This document shows, piece after piece, positions 1-8,595 of a stretch of DNA of 64,000 nt; within the stretch, counting starts at the first letter, position 1, and each line of letters opens with the position of its first letter. The DNA is taken from positions 558,001 to 622,000 of the forward strand of contig NZ_CP094974.1 in the NCBI RefSeq assembly GCF_022869805.1, in the 5' to 3' direction. Made by a program: the position numbers and the translations under genes. The DNA comes from Halosolutus halophilus. Its GTDB lineage: Archaea > Halobacteriota > Halobacteria > Halobacteriales > Natrialbaceae. Below the pieces are notes generated by a model. That model was not told the origin of the DNA. It ran no database searches and was given only the letters and a program-made list of their open reading frames with translations.

Positions 1-53
1 GCGTAGGCGACGTACCAGAGATACGCGAAGGCGAGATGGCCGAGCGGAAACAC
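1..53 (-). CDS. Membrane metal-dependent hydrolase-like protein, N-terminus only (cut by window edge)
   Basis: Reading leftwards from a GTG at 53, the frame gives MFPLGHLAFAYLWYVAYA and runs off the window. A Pro-(Leu/Trp)-Gly-His-Leu start followed by a hydrophobic helix is typical of the small membrane-bound metal-dependent hydrolase (DUF457/YdjM-like) proteins of haloarchaea. Only 17 codons are visible, so the family is inferred from this motif alone. Another gene of the same general class is complete at 22376-22891. Confidence 0.45.
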   Translation of the reverse strand, partial: MFPLGHLAFAYLWYVAY

Positions 54-936
54 GCCGGGGTGTTGACCGCGAGACGTGATAAGTGCGTCCGGGGCGGGGC
101 GCACACGGCGAGATGGGGTGGCTCCGTCGTGGCGACTGCTGTCGAACCCGACACGATCGCCACGGGCTTGCCGGCACGGACGGCGGCGCACGGCGCGACG
201 CGGGAGCGAGAAGCACGTCTTCAGGGCGCTGGAAGCACCTGCTCCGGGAGTTCGATAGCTCCACGGAGGAGGATGGCGGGTCGAGGGGGGCACCGGCCGA
301 CTGTCTCGACGGGCTCCGTTACGCGGTGATGGGCGTCGCCGGAGGCGTCGTCGACGCCGGCCCGACGAGGTCGGGACTGCTGACGGACGCCCGTGATCAC
401 CGCCCGCCGCGGCACTCCGCGCGCCATGCGTATCACGGGAGCGCGCAGTCGCCGCCAGCGATCGCAGCACGCCTGCCCCTGACCGTGGGGACGGACGAGG
501 CCATCACCCGGAAGTGGTAGAGCGCCGGTGCCGCCGAGCGCCGCCCCTCGCAGTCGGCTCTCTCCGCTGTGCTCGCCCCGCCGGTCGAGTCGGCGTCGGC
601 CGCGCTACCGGAGCGCTCCCGGCACGTCGACACGCGGACCGAGTCGAGGCGCGTGTGGTCGACGGACCCGACCAAGAGGTCGACGTCGCCGGCGGAATGG
701 CGCCGCGATCACATCGCTGCGCGGTGCCGTGCACACGTGGTGCGTAACACAAAACGGCGCTGGACTCGCCGGGCCAGTAGGCCGCCAGCTACGACGACGC
801 GACGGGACGGGCGCGCCGACACAGGACGGTCAGGGGAGCCCCCCTCACGGTGGAGCACGGGTCAGGCCGTTGGAACGCGTGCGTTCGCGGCCGCCGCCGG
901 CCGATCGGGGCGCCACCGCACGGCCGGACTGCCCCC
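54..936. other. Intergenic, no gene recognised
   Basis: About 880 bases of very GC-rich sequence between two minus-strand genes. Open frames exist on both strands but overlap each other and read as Arg/Pro/Ala-rich strings without the acidic bias of the real genes here. I see no promoter-like AT-rich box, RNA gene or repeat. Confidence 0.5.
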
Positions 937-2409
937 TCACTCGAGCCAGTCGACGAACGGGTCGTTCGACTCGGCGCGCCGAATGTACTCCCGCTGGGTC
1001 TCCGTAATCGCGGCCGCGAGATCCTCGCCCTCGTCGAGTCGCTCCTGTACCTGCCGTCGCTTCCACCGACTCGGCGTCGTCGTCGCGTCCCAGCGCCCTT
1101 CGATGGGGGCAAGCAGCTCTGCGACCCGGTCGGGGCGGAACCCCCGCTCGCGGAGCCCACGACGGGCGAGGGTGAAGAGTTCGTCGTAGATGACGGCGGC
1201 GTCGTGACTCCGGGTGCCGTCACGGGTGACCCAGGCGAGGTCGGCGTCGAGGCCGTCGCGGGCCGCAGCGTACAGCGACTCCTGTGCGGCCGTCCAGGAC
1301 AGCGTCCGCAGGGGGTGGTCGGTCGCGATGATCCCGTGGAGCAGGCCGACGACCAACGCTTGGAACCCGATCACGTCCGCGACAGCGGGTTGGGCAGCCA
1401 GCGGCCGGTACTCGATCCGCGGCCCCTCGGGCCCGAGAATCGGCCGGATCCACCGCCAACAGGTCCCCTGCTTGTGCAGCAGTTCCCAGTACTCGGCGGC
1501 GAACCCCGTGCGAGGCCCCGTCTCGACCCACTCGCGCAGACACGGCGCACACCGGCGGTCGTCGACGACCCGGTCGATCACGTCGGCGGGCGCCTCGAGA
1601 TCACGGGGCAACCGGACCTTCCCCGGTTCGCGGACGTTCATCGCCTCGAAGATCGGCACGCGCAGTTCGGCCATCCCGTCGAGGATGGTCTCGGGCTCGG
1701 CGTCGTCGTAGAGGTCCGGCGGCAGGAACGGCGCGTTCGTCGACAGCGCGAGGATCGGGCCGGCAGTGCGCAGCGCGACGTTGAAATACGCCGGGAAGGC
1801 GTCGGTCGGGACCTGCAGGTGGACCTGTAGTGACGTGGCGAGTGACTCGACGAGGATGGTCGGGAAGGACCGCGTACAGCCGGGCACGTCGAGTTCGATC
1901 GGCCCGTGGGCGGTGAGATCGGCGTCGAGCGCGTAGTACCGCGGCTCGGGGGCCATGTTCGCCGGGACGGCGATCTCACCCGCGTAGTCGACGGCCGTCA
2001 GATAGGCCACCGTGCCCTCCGGCGGCGGAATCGTCCAGATCCCGTCGGTGACGAACCGGCAGCCGGCATCGTCGAACACCCGGTCCACGGTGGCGACCCG
2101 CTCGGTGACCGCGCGTGCCTGGTCGTCGAGGCCGTCGGGATCGAACGTCGTCGCTGGCGTGTTCACCTCGGCGTTGTGTCGCCCGAGTTCGCGCTCGCAG
2201 ACGGCCCCGAACGCCGACTCGGGGACGTCCGTGAGCCGGCCGTCGGCGTCGACGGCGTATCCCTCCAGTTCGAGCCCGACGCGGTACCCGCCGTCGAACC
2301 GCCCGGCGGCGAACGCTTCGCGGAGCGCCGCCGCCTGTGCGGCGACCCGCTGTTCGAACTCGGCTTCGGTCGTTTCCCGGCCCGTCGCCTGGACGAGGTT
2401 CACGTCCAT
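937..2409 (-). CDS. Glutamate-cysteine ligase-like (GCS2 superfamily) protein
   Basis: A 490-residue protein of the carboxylate-amine ligase/GCS2 type. Visible hallmarks are [10 protein letters not shown] near residues 45-54 (the Glu-x-Glu metal-binding strand), RHNAEVNT near 77-84, a [10 protein letters not shown] strand near 192-201 and [10 protein letters not shown] further on, all typical of ATP-dependent gamma-glutamyl ligases. Haloarchaea make gamma-glutamylcysteine as their main low-molecular-weight thiol with GCS2-type enzymes; this protein could be that enzyme or a divergent paralogue with another acceptor. The start is the ATG giving [10 protein letters not shown]; the open frame continues 72 codons upstream into Arg/Pro/Ser-rich, probably non-coding sequence. 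It stands alone, with no gene directly up- or downstream. Confidence 0.8.
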   Translation of the reverse strand: MDVNLVQATGRETTEAEFEQRVAAQAAALREAFAAGRFDGGYRVGLELEGYAVDADGRLTDVPESAFGAVCERELGRHNAEVNTPATTFDPDGLDDQARAVTERVATVDRVFDDAGCRFVTDGIWTIPPPEGTVAYLTAVDYAGEIAVPANMAPEPRYYALDADLTAHGPIELDVPGCTRSFPTILVESLATSLQVHLQVPTDAFPAYFNVALRTAGPILALSTNAPFLPPDLYDDAEPETILDGMAELRVPIFEAMNVREPGKVRLPRDLEAPADVIDRVVDDRRCAPCLREWVETGPRTGFAAEYWELLHKQGTCWRWIRPILGPEGPRIEYRPLAAQPAVADVIGFQALVVGLLHGIIATDHPLRTLSWTAAQESLYAAARDGLDADLAWVTRDGTRSHDAAVIYDELFTLARRGLRERGFRPDRVAELLAPIEGRWDATTTPSRWKRRQVQERLDEGEDLAAAITETQREYIRRAESNDPFVDWLE

Positions 2410-3641
2410 CCGTTGAATATGCCACGTGTTACCATTTGAACCCCAGGCCGGGCGCGGACGCCGGGATCCACGACTGTCGACGCTCCAGGGCGCGGTGTCG
2501 CCACCGATCGGGTTGACACTGCTCCGCCGGTCGGCCGCCCAGCGATCGAGCGCTCCCGTATCGGCCGGGACGCTCGTCGAGCAGCGCGACGGCCGCGCCG
2601 CCGATGCCTGTCGTCGCGTGATCATCGATCCTGCCGACTGTGAGGACGAACCCGGGCACAGTCACCCGGGCGGGCGACGGCGCCGAGGAAGCGACGAGGG
2701 TATCGCGGCGGCGTGCGATCGGCTCGAGGCCGACGGGACCCTGACCGTGTCCACCGAGATGAAGGTCATACCTGGCAGGGGTGGCATCCCGGAAGGTACC
2801 ACCTCTCGCCGGCCGAGAAGGACCCGGCGAACGACGAGGCGGCAGCCGAGTCCCTGGCTGTGGGCCGGCAGGGCTCCGAGTGCTGGCGGCACCTGATCCG
2901 GGCGTTCCGCGGCGACACGGCGGCGCAGATCGGAAACCCGATCGCCACGAGCGACGCCACAAGCGGGCGACTCGACGTCGACGACCCCATCGACCGCTCC
3001 GGCACGCAGGCCCAAATCGCGAACGAAATCGTCGGGATCACGTCTTCAGCTTCGTTGCGCCCCGAAGCCCATCGGCGTGAATGCCGTCCCGACTCCGGTC
3101 AGCCCACCGCTCGAACAGGCGGGCCTGCCGAGCGTCGACCGCAGCAAAGCGGGGATCGACGCCGTCTTCCGACTGGCCCGGGTGCCCCGTAGAGTCTAGC
3201 TGCCAGCGGACGCCCAGCAGCACAGCACGAGCCACCGGCTTGCCTGCCGCTCGCCCGGAAGGATACGCCGGTCACGATCCACGACAGCCAGTCAACAAAA
3301 TATTCGAGCGACGGCCGGGCGGCTCTCACGGGCGAGCCGAGGGCCGCTGCCTGCGCGGCCGCCCGGTTCCAGTGTTCCACGCGAAACGCGTCTGTTGGGC
3401 GTCAGACGGGCTGCCGTCGGCGGCTCTTCGGGTGGTTCACGCGAAACCAGTCTGCCAGACGGCTGACGCGGCGCCAGATGAGACCGAGCACCGGGAACGG
3501 GGGCGTCGCGCTGCTCGATCGAAGCGTCGACGCGGTGATCCGGTGGCGTCCTGAGCGCTCTCGAGGCGGTTGCTCCACGCACAGCGATTTACACGACCGC
3601 TGTGCGCTCAGTGTGGAACGCCGCTGTTGGAATCCGTCGAC
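2410..3641. other. Long stretch without a recognisable gene
   Basis: Overlapping open frames occur on both strands (for example plus 2713-3192 and minus 2662-3015), but none has haloarchaeal acidic composition, a recognisable domain or a promoter. It may hold decayed genes too eroded to name. Near its right end is a short direct repeat (3374-3454). Confidence 0.45.
3374..3454. repeat. Direct repeat containing CACGCGAAAC
   Basis: GTTCCACGCGAAACGCGTCT (3374) and GGTTCACGCGAAACCAGTCT (3435) are similar 20-mers about 60 bases apart, each followed by a CAGACGG-type word. They sit in a gene-free region. The TTCCACgcGAAAC core loosely resembles haloarchaeal origin-recognition boxes, but the usual G-rich tail and an adjacent intact orc1/cdc6 gene are missing, so the role is unknown. 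Confidence 0.35.
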
Positions 3642-3750
3642 AATGATCAGTGTGGCCCCCTCAGCGGTACGTCCAGGGAACGGAGTTACCGAAGCCATCT
3701 ATCCGATAGCTATCAAGAACAGCACGCTGACTACAGGGGATGTATTCATC
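3642..3750 (+). repeat. Palindromic cassette-border element, copy 1 (degenerate left arm)
   Basis: The right arm is clear: GCACGCTGACTACAGGGGAT at 3722-3741, followed by GTATTCATC. The interior carries GGAGTTACCGAAGCC and then ATCAAGAACAG, shared with copies at 6180, 8436 and 16586. The left arm (from 3642) is eroded. This is the leftmost copy seen. Confidence 0.6.
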
Positions 3751-3801
3751 AAGCGGGTATCGCCCATTCCAGCGGATTCAGAGCGAAGTAAATGTGCGAG
3801 T

Positions 3802-4098
3802 CTATCGGGCGTCTGCATTCCGTATCTGGAACCCGGTGCCCTGTCGCCGGATACCGAACATACCAGTCGCGACCGCGACGAGGACACAGCCTCCAACAAA
3901 TGTATTGAACAGCATGTTCTCGGGGAGGTACCCAGTAGCCATACTGAGTTCGATCGCCCCTGCTATCCACACGATTGCGAAGGCGAACGCGACGTAGTCA
4001 TACTCGCGTGCCGTGATATAGTGGCGAACGAACGCAACGGCGCCTACACCACTCATGAGCAACATCGGTCCAATCCAGATGAACGTAGTCTCCGCCAT
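3802..4098 (-). CDS. Small membrane protein, function unknown
   Basis: A 98-residue protein with three hydrophobic segments (about residues 7-22, 35-53 and 67-84) separated by short charged loops and ending in a basic, hydrophilic tail. I do not recognise a family. I chose the ATG giving MAETTFIWIG; a TTG seven codons upstream (4119) is a possible alternative. The gene lies between a copy of the palindromic border element (3642-3750) and a half copy (4131-4157) directly upstream of its start, so its promoter would be in or next to that repeat. No partner gene is present. Confidence 0.6.
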   Translation of the reverse strand: MAETTFIWIGPMLLMSGVGAVAFVRHYITAREYDYVAFAFAIVWIAGAIELSMATGYLPENMLFNTFVGGCVLVAVATGMFGIRRQGTGFQIRNADAR

Positions 4099-4130
4099 TC
4101 CGATGGCGAGAATATACAACTCCCTTACAT

Positions 4131-4157
4131 AATACAGGGCGCGAATGCAGCACGAAC
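4131..4157 (-). repeat. Solitary arm of the palindromic border element
   Basis: Read on the minus strand this is GTGCTGCATTCGCGCCCTGT followed by ATT, nearly the same as the left arm of the copy at 7574 (CTACATTCGCGCCCTGTATT). No matching second arm lies at the usual distance, so it is a half element directly upstream of the membrane-protein gene. Confidence 0.6.
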
Positions 4158-4342
4158 TGAGGTCTGTGATCGCTCACTACTGGCGCATATAGTCGATCGA
4201 GAATTCAGGGATAGTCATTCATTTTCCACTATCATCATGTTATGAAATCCTTCGCGAGTATCGTCGACGTATTATATGGACTACCGGAGTGCGAACGCGT
4301 GAGTCGGTCACAACCGCTGTAGGCCACTCAGAGAGATAAGGC

Positions 4343-6025
4343 ATGAGCAAAGAACCACACCACAAGACGGCGAAATCGGACTTCGAACCGCTGCGGGCAA
4401 CGCGCCGAACCGCGCTTCGCGAGGCGAGTACTCACCAGGGTACCCAGAATTCAGACAGGGCAACTGACGGAGTGCGCCTGTTCCGAACCCGAACGCTGAC
4501 GCGCCGCGAGGCGCTCCAGAGAGGGGGACTCGTCGTGGGCGGACTCTCACTCGGTGGATCCACGGTGACGCGGACAGTCGCCGCCGATCGAGAGTCCGAA
4601 GAGAGCCAGGACAGCGACACGGATAGCAGTCTGGCCTCGATCGCAGAAGACGCCTACCGCTACGGACTCCAGCAGGTTATCTTCTACGTGACGCGCTTCA
4701 ACTACACGCAGAAGGAAGACAGCGACTTCTTCGTGGGCGTCAATCGGTTGTACTATCCCAACGAGGGCCGACCGATAACGGCCGACTTCACGGCTGTCGT
4801 CAGTCCGAACGCCACCACCCTGTACGGGCAGGGTTTCCTCGACCTGCAGGACGAACCCGTCGTCATCGAGATGCCCGAAGTCACCGACCGCTACTTCTCG
4901 CTGGAGTTGATGGACCAGTACGGAATCTACCCTCTCTACGCCGGGAATCAGTTCACTGGCACCGATGCGCGCTCGTATCTAATCCTGCCGGACGACTACG
5001 AGGGCGAGATTCCAGGCGACTTCGCCGCGACCGACGTCGTCCAAGCAGGGACGAAGTCCCTGTTAACCGAACTCCGGTACGCGCTGCGCGACTCGACGGA
5101 CGAATCCGAAATCGCGTACATCAACGACCTGCAGGAGCAGACGACCATCACCCCGCTCAGCGAGTGGCTCGCCAACGACCGCTCGGGCGTGCCACGGGCG
5201 GAGCAGTCAGTCGTTGCCGGCGACTACGAGACGATCCCACGAATGGCGGACCTCACAGAGCAGCAGGTCGAAAACCAGACCCCATCGGACTTCTTCACCC
5301 TCCTCAGCCTCGTCCTGAACGACCCGAGCATGTCGCTCATCGACGACTCCCGAAAAGAGGCTGCGATGCTCGAGCGGTTGGAACGGGTCGGAATCGGCCC
5401 GGGACTGGAGTTCGAGTGGTCCGCGCTCGAGACCGACGTACAGGAGGCGCTGACCAGCGGGGTCAAGAACGGGTTCGAGCGCGTCAGAGCCGCCGCCTTG
5501 CAGGGCAACAGCGACGTTATGGTAGACATGAACGGCTGGAACGTCCTTCAGAACACGGCGGACTACAGAACCGACTGGCTGACCCGGGCCGTCATGGCCG
5601 ACATCGGCTTCGCGGGCCCCGACTCGCCCGCGTCTCACGTCGCTGGGTTCAAATTTACCGACGCGAGCGGCGACCCACTGGACGGGTCGAACCGGTACAC
5701 CATCACGTTCGACCTCGAGGACCTGCCGCCAGTCACCGAGTTCTGGGAGATCCCGATCTACGACGCGCAGGGTTACTTCGTCGAGAACGAACTCGACCGC
5801 TACAGCATCAACAGCTACATGCTCGAAGAAGGACTGTTGCACACCGAAGCCAACGAACTCGTCATCTACGTGCAACACGAGGAACCGGACGATCCCGAGC
5901 AGGCGACGAACTGGCTGCCAGCTCCTGAAGGGGGTATGCGCTTCGCAGCGCGGTTCTACGGCCCCCGTTGGTCGATTGTCGACGGGTCCTACGACATGCC
6001 CGAGGTCGTCCCTGCGGAGAAGTGA
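4343..6025 (+). CDS. Tat-exported DUF1254/DUF1214 protein
   Basis: A 560-residue secreted protein. A hydrophilic N-terminal stretch of about 50 residues precedes a Tat motif (LTRREALQRGG, twin Arg at 54-55) and a hydrophobic h-region ending near AADRESEE. The mature part has the DUF1254 layout (AEDAYRYGLQ... FNYTQ... TTLYGQGFLDL, then EMPEVTDRYFSLELMDQYG) and, in the last ~120 residues, the DUF1214 fold (RYTITFDLEDLPPVTEFWEI... NSYMLEEGL... ARFYGP). Proteins of this class are widespread and extracytoplasmic, but their biochemical role is not established. It is a single-gene unit bounded by palindromic elements. The long leader before the Arg pair is unusual; a later in-frame start is possible, though no internal Met occurs before the Tat motif. 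Confidence 0.88.
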   Translation: MSKEPHHKTAKSDFEPLRATRRTALREASTHQGTQNSDRATDGVRLFRTRTLTRREALQRGGLVVGGLSLGGSTVTRTVAADRESEESQDSDTDSSLASIAEDAYRYGLQQVIFYVTRFNYTQKEDSDFFVGVNRLYYPNEGRPITADFTAVVSPNATTLYGQGFLDLQDEPVVIEMPEVTDRYFSLELMDQYGIYPLYAGNQFTGTDARSYLILPDDYEGEIPGDFAATDVVQAGTKSLLTELRYALRDSTDESEIAYINDLQEQTTITPLSEWLANDRSGVPRAEQSVVAGDYETIPRMADLTEQQVENQTPSDFFTLLSLVLNDPSMSLIDDSRKEAAMLERLERVGIGPGLEFEWSALETDVQEALTSGVKNGFERVRAAALQGNSDVMVDMNGWNVLQNTADYRTDWLTRAVMADIGFAGPDSPASHVAGFKFTDASGDPLDGSNRYTITFDLEDLPPVTEFWEIPIYDAQGYFVENELDRYSINSYMLEEGLLHTEANELVIYVQHEEPDDPEQATNWLPAPEGGMRFAARFYGPRWSIVDGSYDMPEVVPAEK

Positions 6026-6060
6026 TAACTTCTAACTTCATCCCCAACCAGACAATTGCC

Positions 6061-6152
6061 TTGCGTTTTCTGTATCCAGTACGCCGTTTTTGACAGCGGT
6101 TCGGGAGTTCGGTCAGAGTCTGCCGAATAGAAGGCGCGAATGTGGTACGCAA
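6061..6152 (-). repeat. Palindromic border element, copy in inverted orientation
   Basis: Read on the minus strand: left arm GCGCCTTCTATTCGGCAG, interior CGAACTCCCGAACCGCTGTC and AAAAACGG, right arm CGTACTGGATACAG. This matches the interior of the copies at 6867 and 7574 and shows that this copy is flipped relative to most others. It lies directly after the DUF1254 gene and about 26 bases from the next copy. Confidence 0.7.
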
Positions 6153-6177
6153 TCTGGCTCGATTTGCGTAAGGGATG

Positions 6178-6270
6178 ATCGCTCAGTGTAGGGCAAGGAG
6201 TTACCGGAGCATCCATCGAGTCGTACAGAATCTGTCAAAAGTCGCCTGCTGAATATAGAGCATGAGTTCA
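6178..6270 (+). repeat. Palindromic border element
   Basis: Right arm CCTGCTGAATATAGAGCATG followed by AGTTCAGCAC; interior GGAGTTACCGGAGC and TCTGTCAAAAG. The left arm (CGCTCAGTGTAGGGCAAG) is diverged. It forms a back-to-back pair with the inverted copy at 6061-6152. Confidence 0.7.
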
Positions 6271-6334
6271 GCACAAACTCGTTGAAGTGTTTGAAAGGGG
6301 CGCTTGACCCTATCGCTCAGTTTCCGGGGTCTCA

Positions 6335-6790
6335 CTATTGACGAGAGCTATTTTCGCTCCCCCGTCGGACGAACGATCCAATAATGAACGCGATCGATCC
6401 CAGGGCAATCCCCTCTGTTGTATAGACGAACAGCCCCTCAGGGTCAAGAAAATATGCGAGTTGTTCCGGAAACGTTCTGTACGACAGGCCTGGGAACGCG
6501 TGGTAGGCACGGAATCCGAGCAACGACGTAAACGAGACTAGCCAGGCAACCAGTAGGCCACCCCGAACGTACCCGACCACGGCCGCCGCCCCGATCCCGA
6601 CGAGTGCTGCATCGCCGGGAATGAACACGACTCCGCCTGCGACCGTGAACACGTCGAGTACGTACGCCACGAACGTTATCACACCAAGGACGACAGCGAG
6701 AGTCGTCCAAAGGGCCCGCCAGTACCACGACTGATTGTGACCGAGCAGCACATGGCGAAACGAGAGTGACACGCCCACACCTACCCCCAC
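6335..6790 (-). CDS. Multi-pass membrane protein, function unknown
   Basis: A 151-residue protein with four predicted membrane helices (about residues 24-47, 52-72, 77-97 and 120-142), Gly/Val/Ala-rich, ending in a short basic-polar tail (RRGSENSSRQ). No family name can be given. Its helix pattern and C-terminal Gly-rich helix followed by Arg resemble, loosely, the larger membrane protein at 8596-9506 in the same array. It is alone between two palindromic elements and runs opposite to the genes on either side, so it must carry its own promoter. Confidence 0.65.
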   Translation of the reverse strand: MGVGVGVSLSFRHVLLGHNQSWYWRALWTTLAVVLGVITFVAYVLDVFTVAGGVVFIPGDAALVGIGAAAVVGYVRGGLLVAWLVSFTSLLGFRAYHAFPGLSYRTFPEQLAYFLDPEGLFVYTTEGIALGSIAFIIGSFVRRGSENSSRQ

Positions 6791-6866
6791 TGTCTGTATA
6801 ACAACTGGGAAAGTTCAAACAGATATTTAACCAAGATAAAGGGTGCTGGGCTTCCCACCAAGCTGG

Positions 6867-6955
6867 TCATGCGCTGTGTATTCAGCAAGATCTGGGCGAA
6901 CTCCCGGATCACTGTCAAGAACGGTGTGCTGAATACAGAGGATGAGTTCAGCACG
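6867..6955 (+). repeat. Palindromic border element (well-preserved reference copy)
   Basis: Left arm TCATGCGCTGTGTATTCAGC then A; interior GAACTCCCGGATCACTGTCA then AGAACGG; right arm GTGCTGAATACAGAGGATGA then GTTCAGCACG. The inner arms TGTATTCAGCA and TGCTGAATACA are perfect inverted repeats, and each arm also contains its own GCTGAA/TTCAGC mini-palindrome. Confidence 0.8.
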
Positions 6956-7074
6956 ACAACCACATTTGTTTCACGCCGAAGCCGATGAACCAGCCGTTCG
7001 ATAGATCTGCACATCTATCGCTCGCCATGCGTCGTTCGGTACTATTATTCCGTCGAGTCTCCACTCGAATAACA

Positions 7075-7518
7075 ATGCCCTCCAACTGCTCATCAGCCGC
7101 TCACCGAGACAAACGACCGTCACGGCGACGGTTTCTTGCTACTCTCGGGGCTGTAGCGTCAGTGTCGACTGCTGGCTGTAGTGACGTTCTGTCGGATAGT
7201 TGGTCCAGTAATACCGACGAACCCGGCGAGGTGAGTGTCGAGAACAGGACTTCTTCGAAGGCGGAGATAGCAGTTCGTGTCATAGACAGCGAGGATGAGA
7301 CCCTTTTCAGCCGTATTTTCACTCTCAGACCCGAAGAGATGACGTCACATGGCGCTATCGAAACAACCCCTTCGAGGGTGCATGCATTTACCGCAAATGG
7401 CGCTTCCCGTACGTGGCGGTATGCCCCCGATTTGCCGGCCGATTTCGACTGTGAACCAAAAGATATCGGGCTTACGCTGCACCAAGATAACACGATCGAA
7501 CCGTGGTACGACTGCTAA
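7075..7518 (+). CDS. Tat lipoprotein, function unknown
   Basis: A 147-residue protein with a Tat leader (RPSRRRFLATLGAVASVS) and lipobox STAGC, placing the lipid-anchored Cys at residue 35; the mature protein would sit on the outer face of the membrane. A Ser/Asp/Glu linker follows, then a compact beta-rich domain (VSVENRTSSKAEIAVRVIDS...). Short haloarchaeal lipoproteins of this shape are common and uncharacterised. The ATG at 7075 fits the leader; the frame is open upstream but that part is not leader-like. It is a single-gene unit between palindromic elements, and the smaller lipoprotein at 18643-19104 in the same array has the same design. Confidence 0.75.
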   Translation: MPSNCSSAAHRDKRPSRRRFLATLGAVASVSTAGCSDVLSDSWSSNTDEPGEVSVENRTSSKAEIAVRVIDSEDETLFSRIFTLRPEEMTSHGAIETTPSRVHAFTANGASRTWRYAPDLPADFDCEPKDIGLTLHQDNTIEPWYDC

Positions 7519-7573
7519 CTACAGACCCTGTACTGAGCACTCGAGCCGCCAAACTGAGTCGGCGTCAATCTAT

Positions 7574-7666
7574 GCTACATTCGCGCCCTGTATTCAGCAG
7601 CGTACATACGAGCTGCCGAACGCTTGTCAGAAAGGGCGTACTGAATACAGAGGCCGAGTTCAGCAC
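7574..7666 (+). repeat. Palindromic border element
   Basis: Left arm GCTACATTCGCGCCCTGTAT then TCAGCA; interior CGAGCTGCCGAACGCTTGTC then AGAAAGGG; right arm CGTACTGAATACAGAGGCCG then AGTTCAGCAC. This copy links the outer left arm form (TACATTCGCGCCC) with the inner TATTCAGCA word. Confidence 0.8.
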
Positions 7667-7774
7667 GATCCGATCTTTCGTTTCTCGACTCTGTCTCTAA
7701 ATCGGGAGTCAGAACTGTTCGCAATCGGGCTTGATCAGGTTTTCCAACCCGAATTGCCCCTGGGTGTCATACAC

Positions 7775-8122
7775 CTATTCGAGTTCAGTGGTAACGAACT
7801 GGTACAGTTTCTCGACGCGGTCGTTCGGATGATAGCGGACCGTTTCCGTTCGGTCATCGTACTCAACAAGGCCAGCGGCTTCCAGTTTCGGCAGTTTGGA
7901 ATGATGCAGATCGAGACGAAGTCGTCCGGTGTCTATCATTCCACCTGAGTCTGGGGGAGGATTCTCGGCTGCCACGTGTTCGAGGAGGTCGTCCACCGTA
8001 ACAGTATTACTCTCACTTTCGATTAACTGGCCGAGAACTGACCGACAGTGTTGACTGGCGACGATGTGCAATGCTGACTCGGTCGATACGGTATGAGTGA
8101 AGCTACTCATTGGTTTTCCCAT
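7775..8122 (-). CDS. DUF7344-type winged-helix protein, probable regulator
   Basis: A 115-residue protein with the pattern of the haloarchaeal DUF7344 domain: a first helix with HIVASQHCRSVLGQLIES, an acidic middle (VDDLLEHVAAENPPP), a Leu/His-rich recognition helix (RLRLDLHHSKLPKLEAAGLV) and a wing (EYDDRTETVRYHP). Such domains are winged helices thought to bind DNA; targets are unknown. The start could be the first ATG (MGKPMSS) or the second, four codons on. It stands alone between two palindromic elements and reads against the flanking genes. Confidence 0.8.
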   Translation of the reverse strand: MGKPMSSFTHTVSTESALHIVASQHCRSVLGQLIESESNTVTVDDLLEHVAAENPPPDSGGMIDTGRLRLDLHHSKLPKLEAAGLVEYDDRTETVRYHPNDRVEKLYQFVTTELE

Positions 8123-8435
8123 TCCGATTATGAAATGGCCGGGACACGGATCAACCCCCTAGTTCACCCACATCATCACGCCTCGGCTGTCGAGGAACCG
8201 CGTCGGAGGGAATCACCTACCATGCCCTTCGATAGTTGGTACTGGCATGTTCCAGCCGAGTTCCTTTCGGGACAACGACGGTCCATCTCCATGGCCCCAC
8301 TACAATCAGTTCCTGCACTTCATAACCAGACACGCCGATGGGGCCACCAGAGGCGACCTCACCGGGTCGCATTATTTTGGATTAGTGATATTGACGTAGC
8401 TGCTCTTGAGAGGATTATAGTTTCACCATCAGCGG
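8123..8435. other. Gene-free spacer upstream of a border element
   Basis: An open frame (8093-8488, plus) overlaps this spacer but is His/Arg/Ser-rich, starts inside the DUF7344 gene and has no recognisable domain, so I do not call it. The region should hold the promoter of the DUF7344 gene. Confidence 0.4.
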
Positions 8436-8526
8436 TAAGTACAGGTGAAGCAGGTAACGGAGCGACGACCGATTTATCCGGGAGATAGCAGAAACGGCGT
8501 GCTGAATACAGAGGATGAGGTCAACA
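8436..8526 (+). repeat. Palindromic border element
   Basis: Right arm GTGCTGAATACAGAGGATGA then GGTCAAC (outer part changed from GTTCAGC). Interior GGTAACGGAGCGACGACCG and AGCAGAAACGGC. The left arm (GTACAGGTGAAGCAGG) is diverged. Confidence 0.65.
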
Positions 8527-8595
8527 TCGCGGCTACTTGTGTATTTAATCCCACCCTTGACAAGTTATAAATGGCAAGACAGTGGCCGTAATACA

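Noticed and set aside
2713-3192. 159-codon plus-strand open frame and its minus-strand counterparts
   Set aside because: Overlapping frames of similar length on both strands, no family, no promoter; probably chance in GC-rich DNA.
8093-8488. 131-codon plus-strand open frame
   Set aside because: It starts inside the DUF7344 gene on the other strand, is His/Arg/Ser-rich and has no domain.
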